A stretch of 32,500 bases of DNA from Chondrilla cf. caribensis (Eukaryota > Porifera > Demospongiae > Chondrillida > Chondrillidae), in the NCBI GenBank assembly GCA_964020155.1, contig OZ026552.1:5324048-5356547 (forward strand), written 5' to 3'. Under the pieces are notes generated by a model. The model had not been told where the DNA came from, ran no database searches, and saw only the letters and a program-made list of their open reading frames with translations. The position numbers and the translations under genes are program-made. Positions 1 through 31,876 of the stretch are shown here, piece by piece; position 1 is the first letter of the stretch; the number at the start of each line of letters is the position of its first letter.

Positions 1-7824
<7,824 letters not shown>

Positions 7825-8391
7825 TTCCACGCTTGAGTCCGGAAAATGGCTCCAGTCACGTGATTGTCACACAGTTGGCGATCACGGAACAAATAGGTCT
7901 GACTCCGCGAGACCAAGTACACACCACTGCTCTAAGATGAATCCTTGTTTGACGAGCTAAACATATAGATAAAACTTCCACTGTATGTATTTTGGGTGGT
8001 ATTCAAGCCCTTCACTTACATACCTCATGTAGCAAGCTGCTAAAGGCTTACAGAATGGATTCATTGCAATGAGTACGTACGTGCATGCATCTCACATCAT
8101 AATAAAAGTGTGCAATCAACCATGCTGCACTGTATTATAGATATCACACTTGAGTGAGTATACTAGTCAATGAGTGCATTAATTCAACTATTGTGCCATG
8201 TAAGATACATCCCAATGTCTATAATATTGTAGATAGCATCTCATCCCTTCAAATCATTCCAATTAGGAGTGTAATTGTTTCAATTTGAGGTCTACTCCAA
8301 GGTGAACCATAGATTGTCATTATCACATTGCATAGACATGAAATGAATACAAGGAGTTAACAATGGTTTGAGAGCGCAATGCAAATGGAAT
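7825..8391. other. Intergenic interval between DYNLT1 stop and PI4KA start
   Basis: This 567 bp interval holds the 3' end of DYNLT1 and the 5' region of PI4KA, both on the minus strand. The first 100 bp upstream of the PI4KA start are relatively CpG-containing, with a CACGTG palindrome (7857-7862), as expected of a small promoter. No canonical AATAAA was recognised on the minus strand just after DYNLT1. Nothing else was seen. Confidence 0.5.
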
Positions 8392-9663
8392 TCAAATGGC
8401 TAGTCCAAAAACGCTAACTATACAATACATGCTCTTGTTCTCCCACCTCAGTGTACAGCTACCTGTGGAACAAGAGAGAGTGAGAGAGAGATGTGATGAA
8501 AGGAGGATTAAAGTCAACACAGTTGCCTTCTCAGAATGCTCTACTCTAGTTGTGACGTGTCATTGAAAACAATAAGCTACGTATTTTGTATGTATACCAT
8601 CCTAGAACTTGTATTTACAGAACTAATATTCCTATGCTACGTAAATACACACTGAACTCTTTACAATGACCACATATGTACATACGTATGTACGTATACA
8701 CACACTGCACACGCACGCACGTACACACGCATACACACACACACACACACACACCTCATATGTTTGTACGTACGTATGTACAGTACGTACATGTGTACAT
8801 TCAATCATATGACAAGTACTGCACCTAATCACACCCATGTATGTACATACAATACTACAATACACAGTACTGTACCAACGTACCATCAGTTGTGTTATCC
8901 CAATAACAGGAACTTGCAGAGTGGAAACCAGCTCCTGTTTTCTGCATGATGGCACACGTAACTACGGGATCAGAATGAGAAAGGGTGATGTAAAGTTGAT
9001 AAGGATGGAAAGTACGACACGGGGTTGCAAAATCAAGAAGGGTGACACACAGGGTGATGTGAAGCCGATAAGGGTAAAACGGTATAAAGTGAATGCAAGT
9101 TGGATTGAGTGATTTTATGAAGCTGTTGTCCTGAAACTGGTACTGACACCACTGATGTATCAATGCATTGTTTAAGCAGTGCTGACAGTGTAGTTTAGAT
9201 GACAAAGGATAAGCCTGATGGCCCATACACATATCAACGACTGGCCCAGACGCTGCAATACATCCCCACCAGTTAGTAAGTTAGGTTCATAATCCATCAA
9301 ATCCATCCATCCTAGTTGCCCTCGGAGGAGAAGAGGGTTCACAACCATGGATACTCTAAGCTCTAACAACTTACCGATATACTTGTAAGGTTTACCCAGC
9401 TTCGTCAACTGGTTCAAACATTGTTCAACTACACTCGAGGTCCACTGGTTCACGCGGTTGTGCTGGTAGTGGCTGTTACCAAGGACATTTTCGATGGACT
9501 ACAACAACAGAAACAAACAGAGCGGGTACATAAATCCAACAATCGGATCCGAATTGAAAAAGATTTCGCTAGCTTTAGTTCAAATAAGCTTTACCTCTTT
9601 TATTATCTGGCTAACTTCTTCGACTACAAAAGTGGCCTCTTCGCCCGACTGAACGTCCTCCAT
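8392..9663 (-). CDS. DYNLT1: Dynein light chain Tctex-type 1
   Basis: Small homodimeric light chain of cytoplasmic dynein that binds the intermediate chain and cargo adaptors. There are four exons: 9663-9595 ([20 protein letters not shown]...), 9498-9375 (containing [20 protein letters not shown] and [11 protein letters not shown]), 8961-8884 ([20 protein letters not shown]...) and 8462-8392 ([19 protein letters not shown], then TGA at 8394-8392). The total is 342 bp, or 113 aa, the same length as human DYNLT1, and the match is nearly collinear end to end. All junctions are GT-AG with phase preserved, including valine and glycine codons split across introns. It is transcribed away from FAM76 from a shared 243 bp interval and lies upstream of PI4KA on the same strand. 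No defect was seen. Confidence 0.97.
8463..8883. other. DYNLT1 intron 3
   Basis: A 421 bp intron with many TACGTAC palindromes and a short CA tract at 8699-8754, which reads (GT)n in the DYNLT1 sense. No exon is missing, because the protein is already full length. Confidence 0.6.
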
Positions 9664-9906
9664 AGTATTCAGTTTATAGTCAAGAATTAGCCGCCCTGGA
9701 AACACGGGCCACGCCTACTTCAAATTACCCGGGTCCCACCACTTTACATCCTGCTCCGATTGCAGATAATCGGACAGATGTTGTCCACAGCATAGGGTGG
9801 TGTGATACGTCGCATACGTGGACCCTTGATCGATGCTTTGTTGATTTGATTACCTTCTACTCGTTGAATCGTTCTATGAAGAGAAATCCGATGTTTGGTT
9901 TCTAGT
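9664..9906. promoter_or_regulatory. Putative bidirectional promoter DYNLT1/FAM76
   Basis: Only 243 bp separate the DYNLT1 start codon (9663, minus) from the FAM76 start codon (9907, plus). Both 5' UTRs and both core promoters must lie here or share sequence. The interval is fairly GC-rich compared with the flanking introns and contains no dinucleotide tract. No convincing TATA box was seen. The promoter role is inferred from gene orientation. Confidence 0.6.
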
Positions 9907-13154
<3,248 letters not shown>

Positions 13155-13530
13155 CACAATATTCACACTCTCCACTTTATTCATATGATCTATCTTTTGT
13201 AACTGCTCGAGATTTTGGTTGAAAAATGTGATTATAAACTGGTGCTTATTAAATTTTGTCTCTTATACAGTTTAAAAATATGCATTTATGCATAAAATTA
13301 TTATGTTTATTCACTGTGTGTATTTTAATTTTGACTTGTATATTGATTTAAAGCCACAGTCGATTACTTCTTATATGGAGCGGTCACGAAATGCTCCATT
13401 TTTACATCTCTAACTTTCAGAAGTACCTATTTAGTCCATTTGATTTAATTATTATTAGTTATTCGATTAAATTAATTCAATTTTTAATTAATTAAACGTC
13501 CTCTTTCGGTCATTTTCACTCGGTGTTTCC
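13155..13530. other. FAM76 to membrane-protein intergenic region
   Basis: This 376 bp spacer lies between two plus-strand genes. It starts as an AT-rich FAM76 3' UTR, with a second AT-rich block of TTAATTAAT-type sequence around 13445-13495. Just before the next start codon is a pyrimidine-rich stretch (13498-13528) that resembles a short 5' UTR. No other gene is visible. Confidence 0.5.
13248..13253 (+). terminator. Poly(A) signal variant ATTAAA for FAM76
   Basis: ATTAAA lies about 95 bp after the FAM76 stop codon, a typical distance for a short 3' UTR. It is assigned by position and sequence only. Confidence 0.45.
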
Positions 13531-16939
<3,409 letters not shown>

Positions 16940-17556
16940 GCCAGCTAGCCAGCCATGTACATGTGTACATGTGTACATGTGTATACGTATGTATTATATC
17001 ATTATTAATATTATTCATGAGTAACAATTTGATTAATCATATAATATTATAATAGACTGTCACTCATGTGTGTGTATTGAATATACATTGTGATGCGTGT
17101 GTAGCATTTACAAGGATGAAGTATTGCAATATGGCCAATGTAAATAATGTTGTGTACTTGTAGTATTGGGTGTTGCCATCAGGCTAATACTATGCTGTAT
17201 ATCACATCATTGTTTTTATTGCATTGTCAATTATAATGGCTGCATTATTTTAATGTTCATGCGATCGTCATTAATTTTATACACTGCCAACATAATAAGC
17301 ACAGTTGTAAGCAATAATAATTATAATTACATTCATAGTCAGGTAAGATACGTATATCCAATAAATAATCACATAAAATTTCTAGCTAGTTCTATATTTA
17401 TGTATATACATAATACTTTAAATTGCTGTAATAATACAATAACTATAATGGGATATTGTATACTGTAGCAATTTATTACAATTGCAAATAATTTGTATAA
17501 CCCCACGGGTGTAGTTAACAGGGTGGGGTAATAGGGTCAGTGGTCCAGGGGGGGCA
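16940..17556. other. Convergent 3' interval, AT-rich
   Basis: The 617 bp between the stop of the membrane-protein gene (plus) and the stop of PDHA1 (minus) are strongly AT-rich with no plausible exon. An AATAAA on the plus strand at 17360-17365 could serve the membrane-protein gene, although it is far from its stop. An AATAAA on the minus strand at 17477-17472 fits PDHA1. Confidence 0.55.
17472..17477 (-). terminator. Poly(A) signal AATAAA for PDHA1
   Basis: TTTATT on the plus strand reads AATAAA on the PDHA1 sense strand, about 80 bp after its stop codon. Position and sequence both fit. Confidence 0.6.
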
Positions 17557-17939
17557 CTACTGGCTGGTTGGTTGGTGGTGGCCCCAGGTGAAGGGATCAC
17601 ACCCACGCACGAGCATCCCCGGGGAGTCGCTGTATACGGTGTTGTACAGCTCCTTCACATCAGGGGGAGGTCCTTGTTTTGCCTTCTCAGCGGCTTCCTC
17701 TATTTCCTTGTCAACTTCAGTGTCAATAGCCTAATACAAGGAGAAGATAGAAGAGAATGTACGTACCTATGTGTGTGGTTACAGGTGGCATGGACAGATA
17801 CAAGAGAGTGTGGTATATTATAGATATATATTACGTATGTGCAGTATATATTTGAGAATATAGACAGGCACTTGCATGCAAAAATGCACCCTCCCACATT
17901 CACCCATACACTCTACACACACACACACACACAACACAC

Positions 17940-17990
<51 letters not shown>

Positions 17991-18322
17991 TCAGCTCATC
18001 CGCAGTAGCTAGGTTGGATTCAGTGATCTTCTCATGGAGGACAACATATATTGGATCTCTCCCTTTCTTGACACTCTTGATTTCATCTCGGCTTCGATAA
18101 CTAAAATATCATCAAACCATGGAGGGTACACTGCAGAGCATACATACACTGAGCTGCAATGATTGTATTCACCTTACTCCAGGGTCACTCTTACTATGTC
18201 CTGAGTATCTATAAGTGTCAAGCTCCATCACCAGAGGACCCTGTGACAGACATGACAAAGTCCTTTCAATGCACACAGTCACACACACACACACACGCAC
18301 ACACACACACACACACATGCAC

Positions 18323-18353
<31 letters not shown>

Positions 18354-18356
18354 GAG

Positions 18357-18437
<81 letters not shown>

Positions 18438-18443
18438 CACAAA

Positions 18444-18484
<41 letters not shown>

Positions 18485-20900
18485 TGCCTCCTCTACAATA
18501 CTCTGCTGCCCAGCGAAATGCCTCTCTCACTGCCAATACATCCATGCCATTCACCTACAACCGCACAAGTATGTACAATAGCTGACTCTATTTATTCTCC
18601 ATCCAACTTACACGAATTCCCGGGATGATATCCCCTCTGGTGTACAAATCGGTATTGGCCGATGCTCTCTCCATTGATGTTCCCATTCCATAGACATTAT
18701 TTTCGCAGGTAAAGATGACGGGAAGCTGCCACAAGGCAGCCATATTGAAGGACTCAAAGAGCTACACACACAGTCAGGGAGGCAAACAAAGAGATGAAAC
18801 TGGCGTGGGCATTTTAAATCATTGCTATGGAAACCAACCTGCCCTTGATTTGCAGCTCCATCACCGTACAAAGTGACACACACATCATCTTGTTCCTTGT
18901 ACTTGATGGCAAACGCAAGTCCCAGTCCGAGGGGAGTCTGGGCCCCTACAATCCCATTCCCACCATAAAACTCCGGACCATAGAGATGCATAGAGCCTCC
19001 CTTCCCTTTGGAAGATCCTGTACTTTTACCTACGTTCAAAATAATGATACAAGCAGGAAGTAGTATACAGCAGACACAGGACACCAGCAGGAAGTAGAGA
19101 GAAGTACACACAGGACACCAGCAGGAAGTAGAGAGAAGTACACACAGGACACCAGCAGGAAGTAGAGAGAAGTACACACAGGATACTAGCAGGAAGTGGA
19201 GTGAAGCACACATGGGATACTAGCAGGAAGTGGAATGAAGTACACATGGGATTCTAGCAGGAAGTAGAGTTGAGTACACACGGGATACTAGCAGGAAGTG
19301 GAGTGGAGTACACATGGAATACTAGCAGGAAGTGGAGTGGAATACACACAGGATACTAGCAGGAAGTGGAGTGGAGTACACACAGGATACTAGCAGGAAG
19401 TGGAGTGGAGTACACACAGGATACTAGCAGGAAGTGGAGGAGTACACACAGGATACTAGCAGGAAGTGGAGTGGAGTACACACAGTAGGATACCTGAAAG
19501 AAGCATACATAGCAATCCAACCAACAACTGACCCATCAATTCTGACAAAATGGATGCCACAGGTACTCCTCTGGTGAAGGTCCAAGCATGGCATCTGTAC
19601 GCGGTCACGACCGGATCCGATCTCCTGATGGCGGCCTCGATCCCCACCGCACACGCTTCCTACACAATAAGGCCACCAGCACATGATACAGCACAGTACT
19701 TGTACACTGACGTTTGTATCACAATGGTCCTATACACGAATAGCATCTGTTACCATAGAAACAGTACTATTATACAGCAATTTTATAATGTATAAAGCGC
19801 TAGCAACGGATGCTATACTGGTTAAGACATGGGCACGAGGGCAGTAAGACATATAAAATACACTTGCCCTTGGGACTCAGTATTTTATATGTCATACTGC
19901 CCTCATGTCCATGCCTTAACCACTAAATACATATAGTGATGGGAATTGGCCTTAATTTTTATTTTTTTAATTAATTTAATTAATTTTCAAATCGATCATC
20001 AGTACATAGAAGATTACAACCAATTCACAGCACTAATATCCACATACATACGTACATACACTTAGATAAGCGTGGAAAAAGCTCTACGCTTGCATGAGCA
20101 TATCCACATACACACCTGGCCCATGTAGTCATGAAAAAACCCTCTGATTTCTTTCCTGCCGTAGAGCTCACTCCCTTTCTGCTCCATCTTCCTGATAACG
20201 CTCATCTTCCTGTAGTAGTGGAGAAGGTCATCCCTGGTGGCCGTCGTCACCAAAGCGGGGCCCTTCTCTATTCTGTGAAGCTGGAATTCCTGTACAGGTG
20301 GTGATGTGAGTATGGAGGTACGTGTGGTCCATGTGTGGGGCAGGGAGGGTGTTGTTGTCATGCATACAATTATCGTATAGATAAAGTAGAACTTGCATAT
20401 AACGGGCACTCTTGGGATCCAACCTAGTGGATGTTGTACAGTAGAACCTGGATATAATGGATACTATTGGGACCCAACTGGTGGATGCTATACAGTAGAA
20501 CCTGGATATAAAGGACACTTTGGACCCAACATAGTGGATGTTATACAGTGGGACCTGGACATAAGGACAAAAATGGTCAGAGTTAGGCTATCTCATTTTA
20601 TTGGTTAAAGGACCTCGTACGGTTATTTACAATGAAACAGTGATGAAAATATTCGAATCCATAATCATGTATACTCACAGGCAACGAGAATTCGGCGCTG
20701 CTTGTTGAATACCTCAACCACTTCAGGCTACTCCAGCCTTCGCACACCTACGTGAGCACAAATGCGAAAGAAAACAAACAAGTTTGTAATAACAATAAAG
20801 TATCCACTTTGTCGAGACTAATATGACTCTAAAACACGATAACCAGCTCGGTGTAAAACATTACCCGTTTCAGAGAATGGTACCGGAATCGCGCCGCCAT
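17557..20900 (-). CDS. PDHA1: Pyruvate dehydrogenase E1 component subunit alpha, mitochondrial
   Basis: Thiamine-diphosphate-dependent alpha subunit of E1, which decarboxylates pyruvate in the mitochondrial PDH complex as an alpha2-beta2 tetramer with PDHB. Ten exons: 20900-20865, 20747-20679, 20289-20116, 19659-19533, 19029-18839, 18761-18612, 18554-18483, 18240-18173, 18100-17989, 17730-17557; 1173 bp, 390 aa, the human length. Residues 1-35 form a basic, serine-rich transit peptide ([12 protein letters not shown]...[11 protein letters not shown]). The ThDP motif is [11 protein letters not shown] (about 195-205) followed by FTCENN. The phosphoregulatory loop [20 protein letters not shown] keeps the serines aligned with the human kinase sites. 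FHDYMGQEA replaces the usual CHLCDGQEA. The stop is at 17559-17557. Introns hold (GT)n tracts at two donors, a minisatellite, a foldback and degenerate transposon ends. HGD lies 114 bp upstream on the same strand. Confidence 0.97.
17915..17988 (+). repeat. (CA)n microsatellite abutting a PDHA1 donor
   Basis: In the PDHA1 sense the intron begins GTGTGTGTG at 17988, immediately after the exon ending at 17989. Confidence 0.95.
18272..18481 (+). repeat. (CA)n tract abutting a PDHA1 donor
   Basis: Sense (GT)n from the first base of the intron after the exon ending at 18483. It has TTTG, GACTC and GCATG interruptions and fills nearly the whole 242 bp intron. Confidence 0.95.
19068..19495 (+). repeat. 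Minisatellite, about 30-34 bp unit, PDHA1 intron 4
   Basis: About 14 copies of a unit containing ACTAGCAGGAAGTGGAGTGG and AGTACACACAGGAT. Variants form blocks (CACCAG against TACTAG), which indicates local duplication. Confidence 0.93.
19820..19921. mobile_element. Foldback/hairpin element in PDHA1 intron 3
   Basis: Two 41 bp arms (19820-19860 and 19881-19921) are inverted copies with only about four mismatches, separated by a 20 bp loop. The left arm contains GAGGGCAGTAAGACATATAA and the right arm its near-complement. This is a MITE-like foldback that could form a long RNA hairpin. Confidence 0.75.
20384..20570. repeat. Tandem degenerate unit resembling pogo/Tigger ends, PDHA1 intron 2
   Basis: Three to four copies of a unit of about 50-57 bp: ACAGTAGAACCTGGATATAA, then ACACTTTGGACCCAAC, then AGTGGATGTTATACAGT. 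The CAGTAGAACCT...ATAA start resembles pogo/Tigger termini, but no complete element was found. Confidence 0.55.
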
Positions 20901-21014
20901 TTTTAGCCTCCTGCCAGGTAATTATTCGAGATTACATAATGACTCTCAATTTAACAAGTACAGTATATATATCAACTCGAAGTTGGGAAAATGGATAGGA
21001 TTATGACCGTGGTT
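20901..21014 (-). promoter_or_regulatory. Very short HGD-PDHA1 spacer, presumed PDHA1 promoter and HGD 3' UTR
   Basis: Only 114 bp lie between the HGD stop codon and the PDHA1 start codon on the same strand. No AATAAA or ATTAAA was found on the minus strand within it. It contains an ATATATAC stretch (20963-20970) that could serve as a TATA-like element. The function is inferred from position. Confidence 0.4.
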
Positions 21015-25081
<4,067 letters not shown>

Positions 25082-25203
25082 CCCCCTATAATAGGGATCA
25101 AGATTGGAGCGTTATAGGTTGTGACCTTTGACCTTCAACTTATGTGTTTTTTGGCGCACGCGTTAATAACCACCTAGTCTGTCTAGCTAGCCTAATAGCC
25201 GCC
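25082..25203. promoter_or_regulatory. Putative bidirectional promoter HGD/PAP2-like gene
   Basis: The 122 bp between the HGD start (25081, minus) and the PAP2-like start (25204, plus) must contain both 5' UTRs and core promoters. The plus-strand start has a strong context, GCCGCCATG. A GCGCACGCG CpG cluster lies near 25154-25162. The regulatory role is inferred from layout. Confidence 0.5.
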
Positions 25204-25792
25204 ATGCTCGCTAGTCTTGTGAACAACGTTGTCAAACCTGATTCTTCCCAAATACCTCATTCGGTGATAGATAACCCCGAGACACTCATCCCCAATATCA
25301 AGTGTAAGTTTTGACCAAGTTGCAAATGAGTGATTGAGCCCTTTTGATGCGTTCGTCCTGACATTTATTTACCAGATGTCTACCTGGTTCCGGAATGGTT
25401 GGAGAAGATTTCGCGTAGATGGGAGGACGACTTCATCAGACAGTGCCAAATATTCCTGAACGGACCGTCTTTCTTTCTTGCAAGACTCAGCAAAAGTGAA
25501 GCCCGCTAATTGCTGTATATTCACGTGATTCAAGCCACACCCATATTTTAATTTCATCAGCGAGATTACCGTTCTCTTTCTTCTACATTCTACATATGTA
25601 GTGTTCCATTCTATGTGGGTGGGGCTGATGGCACCCCTCTTTTTCTACCTACTCGGTTGTGATCAATATTCAAAGCTATGGATGTCGTATGTTGTGGTGC
25701 TTCTGTTAGCTGTGTTAACCCTGAAGAGGTTTGTGTGGAGACATCGACCATTTGCAGTGAAACGAGCAAAGATGGTGAGCACTGACTATTCA

Positions 25793-25846
<54 letters not shown>

Positions 25847-25904
25847 CGTGCGTATGTGTGTGTGTTTGTGCGTATGTGTGTGTGTGTCTGTGTGTGTGTG
25901 TGTA

Positions 25905-25965
<61 letters not shown>

Positions 25966-26104
25966 CAGAATGACTGAATATCTAACTGAGAGTTTGCAAA
26001 TGTGCATTACATGCGAGCTATTAAGTGGTGAAATGATTAAGATGGGTGTAACCAATTATTATTATTGTTCGTGTGTGTGTGTGTGTGTGTGTGTGTGAGT
26101 GTGT

Positions 26105-26138
<34 letters not shown>

Positions 26139-26143
26139 TGTGT

Positions 26144-26206
<63 letters not shown>

Positions 26207-26594
26207 ACAAATGTGGCTGTTCTAACATTATCGCATATTATCATCACGACTTTCAATCATGATGCCAAATTTGATGCCTCTATCTATCTGTGTGGTAGAG
26301 GTACAACATATTTGACGATATTTTATGTAATTTTTGATCTTTCCAGGTTGTAACCAACTGGACCTCGTCCTTTCCTTGCCGCTCAGCTCTCTGTGCTCTT
26401 GTCTATGTGTATCTTCTTCACCGAATGGTCCAAATGGCCCGTGAGGAACACCTGGGTGAAATGCAAGAGACCAATTCGCTTTACATAATCCTGTCGTATG
26501 TGGTCCCCGTGCTTTTCTTAATGCTAGCTCTGGCTCTTTTTATGGTGACTGTATTGACTGAAGTGAGCTAATTTTTTGTCTCTGTGTGTACTCG

Positions 26595-26647
<53 letters not shown>

Positions 26648-26670
26648 TGTGTGTGGTTGTATGTGTGTGT

Positions 26671-26732
<62 letters not shown>

Positions 26733-28407
26733 TGTGTGTGGGTGTGTGTGTGGTTGTATGTGTGTGTGGGGTGTGTGTGTGGGGTGTCAATATTTTAGTG
26801 GATGTGTATGTGTGTTTTATGGATGCATAATGAATGTGCTTACTTATGTGCATATAAAATTGACGCCATTAACACTTTTTGGTGCTATGCCTCAGATTTA
26901 ATGGTCTATGTGTTTTCCAACCAGCCATCTTCAGTTTCTGTTGTCATTGTTGTTTACTTTTATTGTTGTTTAGGTTTTATTGGGCGCTCATTACGCAAGC
27001 GACTGCATTGCTTCTTTCATCATCGTGAGTGGCAATATCATTGCCTACTCTGCGTGTTGTTACCGTGATCCTGTGTGTTTCGTAGTCTGTTCCACACAAA
27101 CTGGTCACTCCTTGGTTACTCTTTCTCTGTCTTTTGGTTTCTTTATCCGTTTTGTCGTTAGTCTGCTCTCACTTATCCTCTGTCCTGTACTGCAGGCTTT
27201 TCCAGTCATTGTTTTAGGAGGAATGCTCCATAGTGTGTTTAATGCTCACTGTCCAGTTGTGTCTTTGTCGTATCTGTTAAAACATAGAACTGGAGGTATG
27301 TGCTCTTGTATGTGTGTACGTATGGTGTGCTTTGCCATCTCACACACACATAAACACACACTGTTACACGTGAATGGATATATACATGCACACACACAAC
27401 TCACTCACACACTGTCTTCACTCACTTCTCTCCATTCAGGGTTTCTTGAAGAGAAGATGATGCAGCTTGATACACTGATCCAGTGGGGACTCTTTGGTGC
27501 AGTTTTGTCAGTAGTGTTGTCCTATCGATCCATTCTGAACCGGAAAACGATGTACAGGGTACTAGGGTTAGTGAGAACACAGCATCCCTTCGACATTACG
27601 ATTGTCACCATCCTGTGATCCACTGCCTCTGGGAGTATATCACGGATTATTGTAAACATTTACTGGGAGTATATCACGGATTATTGTAAACATTTACTGG
27701 GAGTTTATCATGGATTATTGTAAACATTTCTCTGGGAGTATATCATGGACTATCATTATATGTATCCCTCCAACGAACAGTTGTCGTAGCAGCGGGATAT
27801 ATGTGTTTATCATGTCACTTGTTATCATAATTGCTTCTATTATTTCCTCCATAACACATAACATTCACGTGCCCACTGATACATACTTTGCTGTTTTCTC
27901 CGTAGGGTCTTCACAGCCACGTTTGTGGCAGTCACTTCCATGTCGTGCAACATTTCTCCAAACCACATGCCACCCTTTACGGTCCATTTGACGTTTTGGA
28001 ACATTCTTGGAATATTCGCAACAACTGTCGTGGTGATGGTGTGTTTTTGTGTATACCACTATGGTAATCATGTTTCACTGCTCTCTCTCTCTCTACAATT
28101 AGTTTTTGAAGTATCTGAATATACATGTATCATTGCAACTTACCATTACCAGCTGTAGTTAGAGTGTACCTATTTCAGATAGACTTGTATTCATTTCTCC
28201 CAATTTGCAGTTGTTGAGCAGGAGCTCCTGGGTGCAGCCTGTGCAGTGGTGGGGTCACGTATTTTCATTTTTCTTTGTGTACTGTATGTCACTCCTTGGG
28301 ATCACCCTCTGGAGGGAGTGGCTTCCGGAGAAGGTCTATCCCACACTCCCCCCGGTGCCAAGCGTGACAAATGTCATTGCAAATGCCACAGAAACAATAG
28401 GACGTAG
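25204..28407 (+). CDS. Multi-pass PAP2-superfamily protein with degraded catalytic motifs
   Basis: Nine exons: 25204-25303, 25376-25495, 25602-25774, 26347-26562, 26974-27024, 27196-27295, 27440-27566, 27906-28063, 28211-28407; 1242 bp, 413 aa, phase kept throughout. The middle resembles the PLPP6-type lipid phosphatase fold. Motif C1 is intact (K115-RFVWRH-R122-P123, KX6RP). At motif C2, where PSGH is expected, it has P141-C142-R143-S144, so the catalytic His is missing. At motif C3 (SRX5HX3D) it has T202-E203 in place of Ser-Arg, while H209 and D213 are kept (LLGAHYASD). Roughly nine or ten hydrophobic segments are visible, and the C-terminal third (including LTFWNILGIFATTVVVMVCF) goes beyond the usual six-span PAP2 core. 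The tail is basic and cysteine/histidine-rich. It is likely a catalytically inactive or divergent membrane protein of the ER or plasma membrane. The exon 2 donor (A|GTGAAG) is the weakest junction. Confidence 0.74.
25796..25964 (+). repeat. (GT)n tract after the PAP2-like exon 3 donor
   Basis: Sense GT, starting 21 bp after the donor at 25775, with CGTATG and TTTGTG interruptions. Confidence 0.95.
26071..26205 (+). repeat. (GT)n tract, second block in PAP2-like intron 3
   Basis: Sense GT with two GAGTGTGGTGTG interruptions, which suggest a local duplication of about 43 bp. Confidence 0.95.
26598..26787 (+). repeat. (GT)n tract after the PAP2-like exon 4 donor
   Basis: Sense GT, starting about 36 bp after the donor at 26563. 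Duplicated GGTTGTATGTGTGTGTGG segments show segmental duplication within the array. Confidence 0.95.
27626..27750 (+). repeat. 34 bp tandem repeat, PAP2-like intron 7
   Basis: About three and a half copies of a unit containing CTGGGAGTATATCACGGATT and ATTGTAAACATTT. Confidence 0.9.
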
Positions 28408-28775
28408 CTGAGCGTGCTGAGTGGACACACAGTACAAGTAGACTGTTTCTTAGAGTTACTGTATTTCCTACTTGTTAACCACTATGGTGCTTGCAATAGA
28501 TATGTTTTTACAGATGAATTAAATGTTCTAATGTTATGTTGTAGTGTCTTATTTATGGTTAACAATTATCACTGAAATAGAATTCTTCGTACTGTGGCGA
28601 CATACAAATGACAGTCTTTCAGCTTGTCGTGCTCCACAAGATGAATAACGCACAGAAAGTGCATAAATATGCATGAGCTGTAACCATGGATTATAGAACT
28701 ACTATGCTGTAACACTGGACCGTTCGGTGACGTTAAAACGCGTGTGCAGATTAACCGTTGCAGCACGGGATAAAA
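28408..28775. other. PAP2-like to UTP11 intergenic region
   Basis: This 368 bp spacer lies between two plus-strand genes. An ATTAAA at 28518-28523, about 110 bp after the PAP2-like stop, is a possible poly(A) signal. The last 60 bp before the UTP11 start contain several CpGs and probably hold its promoter. No other gene was seen. Confidence 0.5.
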
Positions 28776-31303
<2,528 letters not shown>

Positions 31304-31876
31304 GAACATTCTGTTTTCCGATCTATTGATTTTACTCATTTATGAATCCCTTGAGAAAGAATGCCAAGCACCTCCTTCCATAGCTCATGATATAGGGGGC
31401 GTGTCAACCTGATAATTTAGCCACACCTAGCTGGGGATGTAAGCTAACTTATGAAGCAATCCCCATCTCTGTGCATGTTATGTAACCCCAATCATTCAAA
31501 GGGGTGCTATGGGGCCAAATTCCAGCACCACGCTCAATGAATGTTAACATATTGGTAATACGAGAAAAAAGGCAAATATTAGCTTTTCAACCAAAAGAAA
31601 GTGACCCGGAGCTGATAGATAAGTCCTTGATAGTTGACATGGCGAATGTAGCCAGTAGATTCCCATCTGATTCAATTTACACGTATTATATGAACCTCAT
31701 TTGTATCCTTGTTGCAAAAGTCGTATAGATTTAACAAGTGTTTTGTTAAACTCATGTACCAGCAAGTACTGGTCGGAAGACCTGAAGGATCATGAAGAAG
31801 ATAGGAAGTCTATTTTAAGTCAACATGCAGTGGTTTTGTGGCAGTTGTAAATAGATTGCCAGTATTACTATTCTGT

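Noticed and set aside
31504..31728. 74-codon plus-strand frame downstream of UTP11
   Set aside because: There is no recognisable motif and no compatible splice partner, and it does not stand out in composition from its surroundings.
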